A stretch of DNA of 64,000 nucleotides from NCBI RefSeq assembly GCF_018333235.1, contig NZ_BORP01000001.1:248001-312000 (forward strand), in the 5' to 3' direction. This document shows, in pieces, positions 52,694-62,406 of the stretch. Both the position numbers and the translations under genes were made by a program. Under the pieces are notes generated by a model. It had not been told where the DNA came from. It saw nothing but the letters and a program-made list of their open reading frames with translations, and did not search any database. The stretch's first letter is position 1. Each line of letters starts with the position of its first letter. The stretch comes from Ornithinibacillus bavariensis (GTDB taxonomy: Bacteria > Bacillota > Bacilli > Bacillales > Amphibacillaceae).

Positions 52694-53006
52694 TGATGAG
52701 TTTATGAAAAATCCATGGATTTTGCTAATTTTTGCTTGGCTATTTGTTGCCCTAATAATTGGATATATGTACCAACGAAGGATTATTAAAAAAACATACG
52801 CAGATGATGAACGCTCTAAGTATATATTTAATCAGGCAAAGAGTAGATCATGGAATTTCATGTTAATAGTGATGCTGATAGCTATGCCAGTGGTTGTTAT
52901 GTTTGATGGGGTATCCTTTAGCTATTTTTTCTTAATGGCAATACTGTTTCTTCACGGTATTACTATGGGGGTAACGGCACTTTATTATCATTTTAAAGAA
53001 AATTGA
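52686..53006 (+). CDS. Small membrane protein A of the XRE/ABC operon
   Basis: A 106-aa protein with a helix at about 11-29, a cytosolic loop with YADDERSKYIFNQAKSRSWNF, and two more helices (about 58-100). The DER-x(n)-I-x-x-x-A-K pattern recalls DUF2178/DUF3796-type proteins found next to XRE regulators; I cannot confirm the family. ATG at 52686 follows GAGGGGG. It is clearly paralogous to the next gene (same order of motifs, FDGVSF against FDGISF). Confidence 0.7.
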   Translation: MFSDEFMKNPWILLIFAWLFVALIIGYMYQRRIIKKTYADDERSKYIFNQAKSRSWNFMLIVMLIAMPVVVMFDGVSFSYFFLMAILFLHGITMGVTALYYHFKEN

Positions 53007-53025
53007 ACGATAACATTGGAGGAAT

Positions 53026-53346
53026 ATGATGCTTAGCCAAGAGTTTTTACAGTCACCATGGGTCATTTTGATTTTAATCGCTAATTATTTGTTGATGCTT
53101 ACTATATTTTTTGTGCAACGAAATGTAGGAAAGAAAAAGCATCGTTATGATGAACGATATTATCAAGTAAATAACCGTGCGAAGGGTCGAACATGGGATA
53201 TTATGCTTGTCATCATGTTGATTACTTGGCCCATTGTCATTATTTTTGACGGAATATCATTTGCTTTCTTTCTATTAACGATATTATATATGCTTCATTG
53301 TATCATTTTTGGTGTTGCGGCTGCTTTTTATCAATCAAAGGAATAG
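53026..53346 (+). CDS. Small membrane protein B of the XRE/ABC operon
   Basis: A 106-aa paralogue of the preceding protein: N-terminal helix (about 9-28), loop HRYDERYYQVNNRAKGRTWDI, and two C-terminal helices containing IIFDGISFAFF. It starts at ATG after TTGGAGG, 19 bases downstream of protein A. A tandem duplication with divergence suggests a heteromeric pair. It may modulate the ABC transporter encoded next (inference). Confidence 0.7.
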   Translation: MMLSQEFLQSPWVILILIANYLLMLTIFFVQRNVGKKKHRYDERYYQVNNRAKGRTWDIMLVIMLITWPIVIIFDGISFAFFLLTILYMLHCIIFGVAAAFYQSKE

Positions 53347-53356
53347 AGGTAAACAT

Positions 53357-54256
53357 ATGACATTACTATTAAATCAGGTTAAAAAACGCTTTGGAAAACA
53401 TGTTGCAGTTAACAATCTATCACTAGAAATACCGGCTAATGAAATGTTTGGATTTCTAGGGGGGAATGGTGCAGGAAAGACAACAACCTTTCGTATGATA
53501 CTAGGATTACTTGACCGTACAGCTGGTGAGATTACTTGGAATGGAAGTCCAATAAATTATGAAACTAGTAGTTCTATTGGTTATTTGCCAGAAGAAAGAG
53601 GACTTTATCCAAAGTTAAGAGTAAAGGAACAAATTGTCTATTTAGCTCGCTTACGTGGAATGGGAAAAAATGAAGCATTGAAGGAGTTAGAATACTGGTT
53701 AGAGCGGTTTAAAGTTCCAGATTATCTCAACCAAAAGGTAGAGGAGCTATCAAAAGGAAATCAGCAAAAAATCCAGTTTATTTCCTCTGTTATTCATAAG
53801 CCAAAACTACTAATTTTGGATGAACCTTTTTCAGGGTTGGATCCAATTAATGTAGAAATGTTGAAGGAAGCCGTTATTGATTTGAAAAATGAAGGTACAT
53901 CTATCGTATTTTCATCACACAGAATGGAGCATGTGGAAGAGTTATGTGAGAATTTGTGTATTTTACAAAAGGGCAATCCAGTTGTTCAAGGATCACTTCG
54001 ACAGATTAAACGATCCTTTGGGAAAAAGAATCTAGCCATACATGCAGATATAGCATTAGATTTTTTAAAAGACTTTCAAGGGGTAGTCCGTTATAAACAA
54101 ACTCCAGAGGGATGTTTATTACAGATTACAAGTGAAGCTGTTTCACAAGAAATTTTTCAAGCACTACAAGGAAAGGGATTTGTTCGCAAGTTTGCATTAG
54201 AAGAGCCTTCCTTACAAGATATTTTTATTGAGAAAGTTGGTGCAACCTATGAATAA
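53357..54256 (+). CDS. yhaQ: ABC transporter ATP-binding protein (YhaQ/NatA-like)
   Basis: A 299-aa ATPase: Walker A GGNGAGKTT (35-43), signature LSKGNQQK, Walker B LLILDEPFSGLDP, and H-loop FSSHRMEHVEEL. A ~75-residue C-terminal extension follows, typical of YhaQ/NatA-type export ATPases. ATG at 53357 is six bases after AGAGGT; a longer in-frame start would overlap membrane protein B. It partners with the permease that overlaps its stop. Confidence 0.88.
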   Translation: MTLLLNQVKKRFGKHVAVNNLSLEIPANEMFGFLGGNGAGKTTTFRMILGLLDRTAGEITWNGSPINYETSSSIGYLPEERGLYPKLRVKEQIVYLARLRGMGKNEALKELEYWLERFKVPDYLNQKVEELSKGNQQKIQFISSVIHKPKLLILDEPFSGLDPINVEMLKEAVIDLKNEGTSIVFSSHRMEHVEELCENLCILQKGNPVVQGSLRQIKRSFGKKNLAIHADIALDFLKDFQGVVRYKQTPEGCLLQITSEAVSQEIFQALQGKGFVRKFALEEPSLQDIFIEKVGATYE

Positions 54257-55496
54257 GTTTTGGATCATTTCATCACATACGTATTTATCTAGAATTAAAT
54301 CAAAAATGTTTTATATAAGTACCATTCTAATTCTAGTTTTTATTGTTCTCATGACAAATTTTGATTCTATCATAGGTGTACTTTCTGGAGAAGATGAAGG
54401 GAAGGTAGCGGTCATTGATGAAACTGGTGAACTATTAGCTCCATTGAATTCTAGTTTGCAAGCTAGTGAGACAGAGTTAAAACTAGAACCGTTCTCTGGT
54501 TCTGTAGCGGAAGGGAAAGCTGCAGTTAAGGATGAAAAATATGTTGCACTCCTAACACTTGGATTAGATGAAAACAGAGTTCTTGAAGCAACATACTATG
54601 CGAAGAACATATCGAACACAAATTTGCAATCAGATATACAGCAACATTTACAGCAACTAAAAGGGCGTCTAGCGACTGAAAAATTAGGAATTGAGCAAGC
54701 TCAAGTAATGGAGATCTTTTCTCCTGTATCAATGAAAGCTGTAGCATTAGATGAAAGTAGTAAATCAGAGGAGGAATTAAACCATGCTCGTGGGATAGTT
54801 TATGTCATGTTAATGCTATTATATTTTGCTGTGTTACTGTATGGCACACTAATAGCTACAGATGTTGCGACAGAAAAGTCTTCACGGGTAATGGAAGTAT
54901 TAGTTTCCAGTGTATCTCCAGTTATTCATATGTTTGCAAAGATTGTGGGGATAGCTTTATTAGGTTTGACACAGGTTGCTATATTTATTTTAGTTGGTTT
55001 CTTCATGCTACAAGCGAAGCAAGAGGAAATGGGTGGGATGCTGGAATCCCTTGGCTTACAAAATGTATCCGTAAGTATTCTTCTATACGGTGTTCTCTTC
55101 TTTATTTTAGGTTATTTCCTTTACGCAACACTAGCAGCAATGCTTGGCTCTTTAGTAAGTAGAGTGGAAGAGGTAAATCAAATGATTATACCGATGACCT
55201 TCTTAATTGTTATCGCGTTCTTATTAGCTATGTTTGGAATGGGAGCGCCAGAAGCAACCATCGTAACGATAACATCCTATATCCCATTTTTCTCACCAAT
55301 GCTAATGTTTATTCGTGTAGGTCTTCTAGATATAGCTATATGGGAGGTTCTACTATCGATTGGTATATTGATTGCTACTATTCTTATATTCGCTGTTATT
55401 GGTGCTAGGGTGTATAAAGGCGGGGTACTATTATATGGAAAATCAAGTTCATTGAAGGATATTAAGAAGGCATTACAGTTAACAAAACGTGAATAG
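54249..55496 (+). CDS. yhaP: ABC-2 type permease (YhaP/NatB-like)
   Basis: A 415-aa permease: one N-terminal helix (about 16-38), a ~130-residue extracytoplasmic domain, then five or six helices from about 175 to 395. The ATDVATEKSSRVMEVLVSSVSPVIHMFAKIVG motif (about 202-233) is the NatB/YhaP signature. The ATG overlaps the ATPase stop (ATGAATAA). Substrate unknown; NatAB exports sodium, others remove peptides or antibiotics. Confidence 0.88.
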   Translation: MNKFWIISSHTYLSRIKSKMFYISTILILVFIVLMTNFDSIIGVLSGEDEGKVAVIDETGELLAPLNSSLQASETELKLEPFSGSVAEGKAAVKDEKYVALLTLGLDENRVLEATYYAKNISNTNLQSDIQQHLQQLKGRLATEKLGIEQAQVMEIFSPVSMKAVALDESSKSEEELNHARGIVYVMLMLLYFAVLLYGTLIATDVATEKSSRVMEVLVSSVSPVIHMFAKIVGIALLGLTQVAIFILVGFFMLQAKQEEMGGMLESLGLQNVSVSILLYGVLFFILGYFLYATLAAMLGSLVSRVEEVNQMIIPMTFLIVIAFLLAMFGMGAPEATIVTITSYIPFFSPMLMFIRVGLLDIAIWEVLLSIGILIATILIFAVIGARVYKGGVLLYGKSSSLKDIKKALQLTKRE

Positions 55497-55531
55497 GGAA
55501 TATGTAATTACGTAGAAAAGAGGGCAAAGGT

Positions 55532-55906
55532 ATGGCTATTAATAAGAATTTTGTCTTTGTAGGTGCTTTACTAACAATTATTTTTCTAACGAGGTTGACT
55601 CTATCTGTTATAACCCATGACATTTCTTTTGTGGAAATATTAAATTGGGGATCGATAGCATATATGGCATTTGTAATTGCATATCTATATCCCCAATTTA
55701 AAGAGGAGGATGAACGTACAAAACAAATAAAGCAAAAAGGAATGTATTATTCGGTATTTATTGTTTTATTTGTACTTGTTTCATTGTTAGCTCTTATACG
55801 GTTTGAGGTTATAGAGATGGATGCTATTACAATAATACGGATGATGATATCTTTTATTATTATTTCTATTTGGACTTCTTGGTTAATACTAGCGAAACGA
55901 ATGTAA
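55532..55906 (+). CDS. Membrane protein C of the XRE/ABC operon
   Basis: A 124-aa protein with four helices (about 8-26, 38-54, 70-90, 98-118). The cytosolic loop FKEEDERTKQIKQKGMYYS shows the same DER-x-K-x-I-x-x-K pattern as the two small membrane proteins at the start of the operon. It follows the permease by 35 bases with an AGAGGGCAAAGG site before ATG. A strong nested terminator behind it marks the operon end. Confidence 0.7.
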   Translation: MAINKNFVFVGALLTIIFLTRLTLSVITHDISFVEILNWGSIAYMAFVIAYLYPQFKEEDERTKQIKQKGMYYSVFIVLFVLVSLLALIRFEVIEMDAITIIRMMISFIIISIWTSWLILAKRM

Positions 55907-55945
55907 AATAGACTGTAGTCTCCAAAAATCTGAAAAAGTGAATTG

Positions 55946-56003
55946 AAAATCCGAACTATAGTTCATAATTCTTTAAAAAGAATTAGAAATAGTTCGGATT
56001 TTT
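55946..56003 (+). terminator. Nested-hairpin terminator of the XRE/ABC operon
   Basis: Perfect 14-base outer arms (55946-55959 and 55989-56002) enclose a second perfect stem AATTCTT/AAGAATT, followed by T. Confidence 0.85.
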
Positions 56004-56176
56004 CATTTTAATCGTTTTTAGTTAATGCACTTATCTTTTTGTCTTTTTCAACCCAATAGCGATTTATTAGCTATACATCTTTATCCTAAGGAAGTAATAT
56101 TTTTATCCTGTTGTTACGAACGTGCATTCGTTTTGCCTTTTTGATAAAATAGATACGAAGGAAGGAGGTATGGAAT

Positions 56177-57397
56177 ATGGAACACAAGATCTCCTTTATC
56201 CATGCTGCGGATTTACATTTAGATAGTCCATTTAAAGGATTATCGATTGCTAATGAAACTATTTTACAGGAGGTGCGTCAAAGTACTTTTCACGCACTTG
56301 ATCATTTAGTAGAAGCTGCGATTAAAAGAAAGGTAGATTTCGTTGTACTTGTAGGAGATTTATTTGACAATGACAAACCAAGTTTAAAAGCACAGATAAA
56401 GCTTCGTCATGCGTTTGAGTTATTAGCTCAACATGATATAAAGGTATACCTTTCTTATGGGAATCATGATTACATAAAGGGCAATATTTTTCCGATTACT
56501 TATCCAGAAAATGTTTATGTTTTCCCAGATGAACAGGTACGAACATTTATTTTTGAAAAAGACAATATAGAGCTTGCTTCCGTTACTGGTTTCAGCTATG
56601 AGAACCGAGCAGTTATAGAAAGAAAGGCTGAGGAATTTACAGTTAATAATTCCAACATTCCTTTTCGGATTGCTATGTTACATGGCAGTATTGAAAGCAA
56701 TACAGAGCATGATTTATATGCACCTTTTCTGCTTCGTGATTTAATTGAAAAGGACTTCCATTATTGGGCACTTGGTCATATTCATAAACGGGAAGTTTTA
56801 AAGGAGAACCCTACCATTTTATATCCTGGCAATATACAAGGAAGAAACAGAAAGGAAACAGGTGAAAAGGGTTGCTATTACGTTGAGATGACTAGTCTAG
56901 GAACAAGTACCGAGTTCATTCCTCTTCAGGCTATTCAATTTACAAATATAGAACTAGATGTATCTGATTGTGAACAGATTCATGATTTTGTGGCAGAATT
57001 AAAAAATAATTTAATACAAAACCATTCCTACGTACCTCAACTTATAGATCTATCCTTAACTAGTGGACAGGATAATTTATTTATTTGGAAAAATGAACAT
57101 TTATTAGAAGAAATTATCGGTGTAGTAAATGAGGAATTAAGCTATCAGCGGAATTGGCTATACGTATTTCGTCTCACCACAAAGCAAAGAAATCGACAAA
57201 ATAATATCATCATGGGGGAGCACTTTATTGGAGAATTAATGAAAAACGTAGATGATGTTTCAATATCAGACTATATAGGGGAGCTTTTTCAACATCGAGA
57301 AGCACGAAAATATTTAGATTCATTAACGAAGGAAGAAGAAGAGGAAATTAAGCTAGATGCCTATCAATTCCTTGCTTATGAACTTCAGAAAATGTGA
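56177..57397 (+). CDS. yhaO: Metallophosphoesterase, SbcD-like DNA repair exonuclease
   Basis: A 406-aa calcineurin-like nuclease. Metal motifs: D12 and H14 in HAADLHLDSPF, LVGDLFDND, SYGNHDY and LGHIHKRE. Relatives (SbcD/Mre11) process DNA ends with an SMC-like ATPase, here the adjacent yhaN product. ATG at 56177 after AAGGAGGTA. The gene ends nine bases before yhaN, so the pair is cotranscribed. Confidence 0.9.
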   Translation: MEHKISFIHAADLHLDSPFKGLSIANETILQEVRQSTFHALDHLVEAAIKRKVDFVVLVGDLFDNDKPSLKAQIKLRHAFELLAQHDIKVYLSYGNHDYIKGNIFPITYPENVYVFPDEQVRTFIFEKDNIELASVTGFSYENRAVIERKAEEFTVNNSNIPFRIAMLHGSIESNTEHDLYAPFLLRDLIEKDFHYWALGHIHKREVLKENPTILYPGNIQGRNRKETGEKGCYYVEMTSLGTSTEFIPLQAIQFTNIELDVSDCEQIHDFVAELKNNLIQNHSYVPQLIDLSLTSGQDNLFIWKNEHLLEEIIGVVNEELSYQRNWLYVFRLTTKQRNRQNNIIMGEHFIGELMKNVDDVSISDYIGELFQHREARKYLDSLTKEEEEEIKLDAYQFLAYELQKM

Positions 57398-57406
57398 GGT
57401 GAGAGA

Positions 57407-60379
57407 ATGAAATTTTTACAGGCAACCATATATGGATTTGGAAAATGGGTAGACTTCCATTTGGACTTTACAGATGAATCCTTTGTTACCATTTATGGGG
57501 AAAATGAATCAGGAAAAACAACTGTTCAACGCTTTCTTATGTTCATGCTTTTTGGGCTACCACCGAAGGAACGAGATTTTTATCAGCCAAAGACAAGTAG
57601 TAAAATGGGTGGCATATTAACAGTGAGAGATCCTAAGATTGGTGAATTTACAATTGAACGTTTTCATGAGAACCGAAATGGTGCTGCTAAATGCTATACG
57701 CCTGATGGCAATGAATTTGATGAAGGCTGGCTACAAGAACGCTTATCGGGTATTGATAAAGCCACCTATCAAGCAATTTTTTCTTTTTCAGCACTGGATT
57801 TAATGACAATTCAAGGAATGACTGAGGATGATTTAAGTGAAGTACTGCTCGGTATAGGTTTAACAGGTTCGGCACAAATTCAGAATATAGAAAAGCGTCT
57901 TGAACAAAAAGTGAATGAGTATTTTAAACCGAATGGGAGAAATCCGATAGTTAATCAGCAACTAGCTAAGCTTGAGCATATTCAAAAAGAATTATCTCAC
58001 CATCAGCATGAGGAGGCAGCCTATCGAGAAAAGAAAAATATTCTCTTGACTCTAGAGGACGAGCTCAATGTATTGATAGATACAATAAAAAAAGAACGAG
58101 AACAGCTATATCAGCTTGAAAAAATTATACAAGTTTTACCACAATTAGAAGAATACAATGAAAATCAAGCAAAGCTCGCAAAATTGCCAGAGGAAATCCC
58201 GTTTCCTGAGGATGGCAGGAAGCGATATGAATTACTTAAAGAGAAGCAACTGCCCTTACAAAGTGAAATGAGTGTCCTAAAAAATAATCATGATCGATTA
58301 AAACAAGAGATATTAGAGCTTGAGCAACATATAACTAATTTTCCTTATGAAGAAATAAGACAAATTTTGCAACAAGCTTCAAAGCATAATAGCAATGAAA
58401 CAGAGGTACAGAAGTTAAAAGAAACTATCAATAGGCTTCAGGATGAATTAAGTAGTAGAATAACGGATTTACATATTGGGCTAAGCTTGAAAGAGGTACA
58501 GCAGTTAAATCTTCCCTTTCACTTAGAGAAACATTGGAGTGGATTGAAAACAGAGACGGAGAAGTTTTCCCAAGAATATGAAGCATTAGCCGAAAGTCTA
58601 CAGCTTATAAAATCTCGGAAAATGGTATTGGAGGAACAAAAGGAGAGTATTTCCTCTAAGTTGTTACCCATTTCTCAACGGAGAGAGCTTGAAGATTTAA
58701 TCGATACAGCTAAAGAAAATAAGGTGTTAGAAGGTCTGCAGCTTGAGGCTGAGAAAGAACAACAATCATGGGAGAAAAGAAAAAAGAAATCAGCAAAAAT
58801 CGCCAACGTTCTATTGGGAATGAGTTCTTTGGTAGCGGCTTTTTTTCTCCTATTGACGTTCTTTACGAAATATCAATTATTTCTCAATATAACGCTAATT
58901 AGTATCGTTTTTGGTTGTGTTCAATGGCTTTGGAATAAAAAATCTGCTGAAAAAATGGAATGGATGTTACAGCAAGCTTTTCCAATGCAGCTTGTTTCGT
59001 CTGCTTCTCCAGAAGAAATCCGTGATGCCGAAGAGCTATTAGAGAATGATGCTAAATGCAAACAAGAGCTGCAATTACTCGAGGAAAAATTAAAAGACTG
59101 TGAATTACAGGAGAATAGTTTACAGGAACAGAAAATATTACTTGATAATCAAGAAGCGAGTTTTTCTAAGGAGCTATTCCATCAGGAGGAACTTTATCCA
59201 TTTCTTCAACACATAGATGTAACTTATTGGCCGGATCTCTATCATTCATTAAAGGCAATTATACAAGAAATGAAAAAACTACCTTTGCTTCAGCATGATG
59301 AGGAAGAGCTTCAAAGGAATATACTACAATTTCAAACATTAGTAAATACTCATTTTGAAATTAATGCTTACGAGACAGTTCCAAGGACCTTCTCTGGTAA
59401 ACTTGATATGTTGGCTCAAGAATTAGAGAAATTTAAAGATATTGAAAGAGAAATACAGCAGAAAAAGGATTTACTAGAAACTATTAAAGAACAACTACAG
59501 ACAAATAAGCTGCAATATGTAACGATTGAACGGGAAATAATAGAGCTATGGAAAATGGCAAACGTAGATAGTGAGGAAGAATTTTACCAAAGGAATAAGG
59601 AAGGAATAGAGCGATCGGAGCTTATTTTAGCTTGTGAAAGAATTAAAATACAAACTGCTTCATACTTTCCTAAGGATAAATGGGAAGAATTAGTTATTTC
59701 TCCACCCAAAAGAAGTACCATCGAGTTAAAGATAAATGAAGTAAAGGAATCAATGAAACAAAATGAAGCAATTAAAGAGAGGAAGCTTCAATTATTAGCT
59801 GAAGAAAGAGCGGAGTTTAACCGATTAGAATCCTCTGAAAACTATTCTCTTACTTTACATCAATTCCAGCAGGAACAGGAGAGACTTAAAAAGCTTGCAA
59901 AGGAATGGGCCGTTTATAAAGCAGCTAAGGAATTATTATCCGCAACGAAAGACCGATATAAGGAGAAATATTTATCAAGAGTGATTGAAAAGACCCTGAC
60001 ATTCTTTGAAATACTTACGGATGGTACCTATCAAATGATCTATCCACCAGCAAATGGAAAGCCATTTATTGTGGAAGATCGGAATCATATTCGATATTCG
60101 GTAAAGGAGTTATCACAGGGTACAATAAACCAGCTCTATATTTCACTTCGGCTTGCAATCAGCGAAGTGATGGGGGAAGAATTACGTGTTCCATTTATTA
60201 TGGATGATGCTTTTGTTCATTTCGATAAAGCTCGTTTAAATCGCATGATAGGCATTCTAGAAGGCATATCCAAGAATCATCAAATACTTTTATTTACTTG
60301 TAAGCAAGAAGTATTAGAAGAATTTGGAGAAAAGAATAGAATCAAGTTGACAAATCCAGTTCCAATAATGGAAAATTAG
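57407..60379 (+). CDS. yhaN: SbcC/Rad50-like ATPase YhaN with membrane hairpin in the coiled coil
   Basis: A 990-aa ABC-class chromosome ATPase (AAA_27 type). Walker A GENESGKTT (31-39); a long coiled-coil (about 165-890); C-terminal signature VKELSQGTINQLYISLRLAI and Walker B VPFIMDDAFVHFD (near 930). Unusually, two hydrophobic helices (about 466-485 and 490-508: IANVLLGMSSLVAAFFLLLTFF, FLNITLISIVFGCVQWLW) sit mid-coil where Rad50 has its zinc hook, implying membrane attachment of the hinge. With YhaO it should form an SbcCD-like nuclease complex. Confidence 0.9.
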   Translation: MKFLQATIYGFGKWVDFHLDFTDESFVTIYGENESGKTTVQRFLMFMLFGLPPKERDFYQPKTSSKMGGILTVRDPKIGEFTIERFHENRNGAAKCYTPDGNEFDEGWLQERLSGIDKATYQAIFSFSALDLMTIQGMTEDDLSEVLLGIGLTGSAQIQNIEKRLEQKVNEYFKPNGRNPIVNQQLAKLEHIQKELSHHQHEEAAYREKKNILLTLEDELNVLIDTIKKEREQLYQLEKIIQVLPQLEEYNENQAKLAKLPEEIPFPEDGRKRYELLKEKQLPLQSEMSVLKNNHDRLKQEILELEQHITNFPYEEIRQILQQASKHNSNETEVQKLKETINRLQDELSSRITDLHIGLSLKEVQQLNLPFHLEKHWSGLKTETEKFSQEYEALAESLQLIKSRKMVLEEQKESISSKLLPISQRRELEDLIDTAKENKVLEGLQLEAEKEQQSWEKRKKKSAKIANVLLGMSSLVAAFFLLLTFFTKYQLFLNITLISIVFGCVQWLWNKKSAEKMEWMLQQAFPMQLVSSASPEEIRDAEELLENDAKCKQELQLLEEKLKDCELQENSLQEQKILLDNQEASFSKELFHQEELYPFLQHIDVTYWPDLYHSLKAIIQEMKKLPLLQHDEEELQRNILQFQTLVNTHFEINAYETVPRTFSGKLDMLAQELEKFKDIEREIQQKKDLLETIKEQLQTNKLQYVTIEREIIELWKMANVDSEEEFYQRNKEGIERSELILACERIKIQTASYFPKDKWEELVISPPKRSTIELKINEVKESMKQNEAIKERKLQLLAEERAEFNRLESSENYSLTLHQFQQEQERLKKLAKEWAVYKAAKELLSATKDRYKEKYLSRVIEKTLTFFEILTDGTYQMIYPPANGKPFIVEDRNHIRYSVKELSQGTINQLYISLRLAISEVMGEELRVPFIMDDAFVHFDKARLNRMIGILEGISKNHQILLFTCKQEVLEEFGEKNRIKLTNPVPIMEN

Positions 60380-60413
60380 TGGTAAACTGATTTTTAGGTT
60401 ATAGGAATGCATC

Positions 60414-61043
60414 TTGAAAGATACATTGCCTAAAGCTTTGATGAATGCCATGTTTCAAATAAATAGAATGTTTCACTTTATGGAGGGACATCCATTGCCT
60501 GAGGAAAAGCATCGAAAAGAATGGGATAAGTACGAGGAAACAATAGAAAAATTCATCCAGACAATCGCGAAGAATATGAATCTATATGGATTAACTTCTT
60601 CTATTGGAAGGTTATATGGTGTACTTTATTTTTCAGACGAGCCGATGACATTGGATGATATGCGTGATGCTCTAGAGATGAGTAAGACAAGTATGTCAAC
60701 AGGTGTGAGAGCACTATCCGATATGAAGATGGTGGAATCTACATATAAAAAAGGGATACGAAAGGACTTATACCAATCGGAGGAGGACTGGTATAAGTCA
60801 TTTACTTCCCTGTTTGGAAGTCGTTGGAGAAAGTACACTGAATCGAATATAGAGGAAGCGGATGAAGCAATAGAAGTTTTAACCGAGCTTCAAAGTATTA
60901 CTGATGATGAGGAATTAAAAGAAAAAATCAATCATGATTTAGAACGATTGAAATATGCGAAAAATTATTATGATTGGCTAATGAAATTTATTCAGATTAT
61001 CGAATCCGGGAAGATATTTGAATATATTCCCAAAAACGAATAA
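60414..61043 (+). CDS. GbsR/MarR-type transcriptional regulator
   Basis: A 209-aa protein of the GbsR family: a central winged helix GLTSSIGRLYGVLYFSDEPMTLDDMRDALEMSKTSMSTGVRALSDMKMVESTYKKGIRKDLYQ and a helical C-terminal ligand region. In B. subtilis GbsR and OpcR control glycine betaine synthesis and uptake; no such genes are adjacent here. The start is TTG at 60414, about seven bases after AGGA. It is inserted between yhaN and yhaM, which are adjacent in B. subtilis. Confidence 0.85.
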   Translation: MKDTLPKALMNAMFQINRMFHFMEGHPLPEEKHRKEWDKYEETIEKFIQTIAKNMNLYGLTSSIGRLYGVLYFSDEPMTLDDMRDALEMSKTSMSTGVRALSDMKMVESTYKKGIRKDLYQSEEDWYKSFTSLFGSRWRKYTESNIEEADEAIEVLTELQSITDDEELKEKINHDLERLKYAKNYYDWLMKFIQIIESGKIFEYIPKNE

Positions 61044-61121
61044 GAAACATTACTACAGAGATTGACAGTGAGAAATTGTATACCTTGTCAATCTCATTTC
61101 TATTAAAGGGGAGGATATTGT

Positions 61122-62066
61122 ATGAAGCGGGGAATTGGGCATTATCAAATTGGTGATACCTTTGAAGGCTTTGTCTTGATAAAAGAATCAACCAAGGGAA
61201 CAGCAAGCAATGGAAAACCGTTTTTAACATTAGTATTAAGAGATGCAACCGGCGAAATTGAAGCCAAGCTATGGGATATAACACAGGATGATGAAAGTAT
61301 TTTTATCCAGGAACAAATTATTCACATTACAGGTGAATTAAATCAGTTTCGTGGCAAAGCACAGATGCGAATTAATGCGATACGAATTGCTCAAACTACG
61401 GATGGCGTTCAGGTTTCGGATTTTATTGAAAAGGCTCCCGTTGATCGAGAGGAATTAATGGAAAAATTAACGGAAGCTATTTTTGAAATGGAAAATCCTA
61501 CCATTCAGCGCATTGTTCGTGCAGTTGTTAAAAAATATCAAGAGCCCTTATTGTTATATCCAGCTGCAACTAAGAATCACCATGAATATGCATCAGGACT
61601 TGCACATCATATCACTAGTATGTTAAAAATCGCCAAAGAGTTATGTGAATTATATCCTCAGCTAAATCAGGATTTATTATATGCCGGGATTATTCTTCAT
61701 GATATTGGAAAGATAAAGGAATTGTCTGGTGTGGTTTCAACCTCATATACCCTTCAGGGAAAATTATTAGGTCATATCCCTATGATGGTAGAAGAAATTG
61801 GTCATATTGCGAAAGAATTAAAGATAGATGGTGAAGAGGTACTAATCTTACAGCATTTAGTATTAAGCCATCATGGGAAAGCGGAGTGGGGTAGTCCCAC
61901 TCCACCTTTAGTGCGGGAGGCAGAAATACTTCATTTTATTGATTTAATTGATGCGAAGATGAATATGTTAAATCGGGCACTTGATAAGGTAAAACCAGGT
62001 GAATTTACAGAGAAACTTTTTGCTATGGAAAATCGTGCTTTTTATAAGCCTACCTTCGAGGAATAA
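61122..62066 (+). CDS. yhaM: 3'-5' exoribonuclease YhaM
   Basis: A 314-aa nuclease: an N-terminal OB-fold (about 12-95, [24 protein letters not shown]) and an HD hydrolase domain with metal ligands in [16 protein letters not shown] (near 150), [11 protein letters not shown] (near 190) and [12 protein letters not shown]. YhaM trims RNA 3' ends in Firmicutes. Length equals B. subtilis YhaM (314 aa). ATG after GGGGAGG. It is followed by yhaL. Confidence 0.95.
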   Translation: MKRGIGHYQIGDTFEGFVLIKESTKGTASNGKPFLTLVLRDATGEIEAKLWDITQDDESIFIQEQIIHITGELNQFRGKAQMRINAIRIAQTTDGVQVSDFIEKAPVDREELMEKLTEAIFEMENPTIQRIVRAVVKKYQEPLLLYPAATKNHHEYASGLAHHITSMLKIAKELCELYPQLNQDLLYAGIILHDIGKIKELSGVVSTSYTLQGKLLGHIPMMVEEIGHIAKELKIDGEEVLILQHLVLSHHGKAEWGSPTPPLVREAEILHFIDLIDAKMNMLNRALDKVKPGEFTEKLFAMENRAFYKPTFEE

Positions 62067-62138
62067 GAGAAACTCGTCATTATTTTAACCACTTGTACAT
62101 ATATATGTGTTAGACATGCTGGACAAGGGGGTAATGAC

Positions 62139-62333
62139 ATGATCTTTGGTATGCCTTGGTGGGTTTTTATGATCATTCTGTTTATTTTCTTTAGTGGTTA
62201 TATGTCTTTCCGAGCAATGCGAGCCGAAAGAAGGCTGGAAAATCACTATATTGAGCAAGATGGTCAAGTTTTTCTACAGCGAATGGAAGAAGAACGTGAA
62301 CGTCGACATAAGCAGGCTGAGGAAGTGAATTAA
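62139..62333 (+). CDS. yhaL: YhaL-type sporulation protein
   Basis: A 64-aa single-pass membrane protein: helix at about 4-22 (MPWWVFMIILFIFFSGYMSF), then a basic and acidic helical tail (RAMRAERRLENHYIEQDGQVFLQRMEEERERRHKQAEE). Position between yhaM and prsA and length match B. subtilis YhaL, reported as sporulation-linked. ATG at 62139 after AAGGGGG. It ends at a shared terminator with prsA. Confidence 0.85.
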   Translation: MIFGMPWWVFMIILFIFFSGYMSFRAMRAERRLENHYIEQDGQVFLQRMEEERERRHKQAEEVN

Positions 62334-62384
62334 AAAAAGGCCAATCTCCAAATAAAGAATCATTATAGGGAGATTGGCCTTTTT
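62334..62384. terminator. Bidirectional terminator between yhaL and prsA
   Basis: Perfect 16-base arms (62334-62349 and 62369-62384), A-rich on the left and T-rich on the right, so both convergent genes can use it. Confidence 0.9.
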
Positions 62385-62406
62385 ATTGTTTTAAGTGAAT
62401 AACTTC

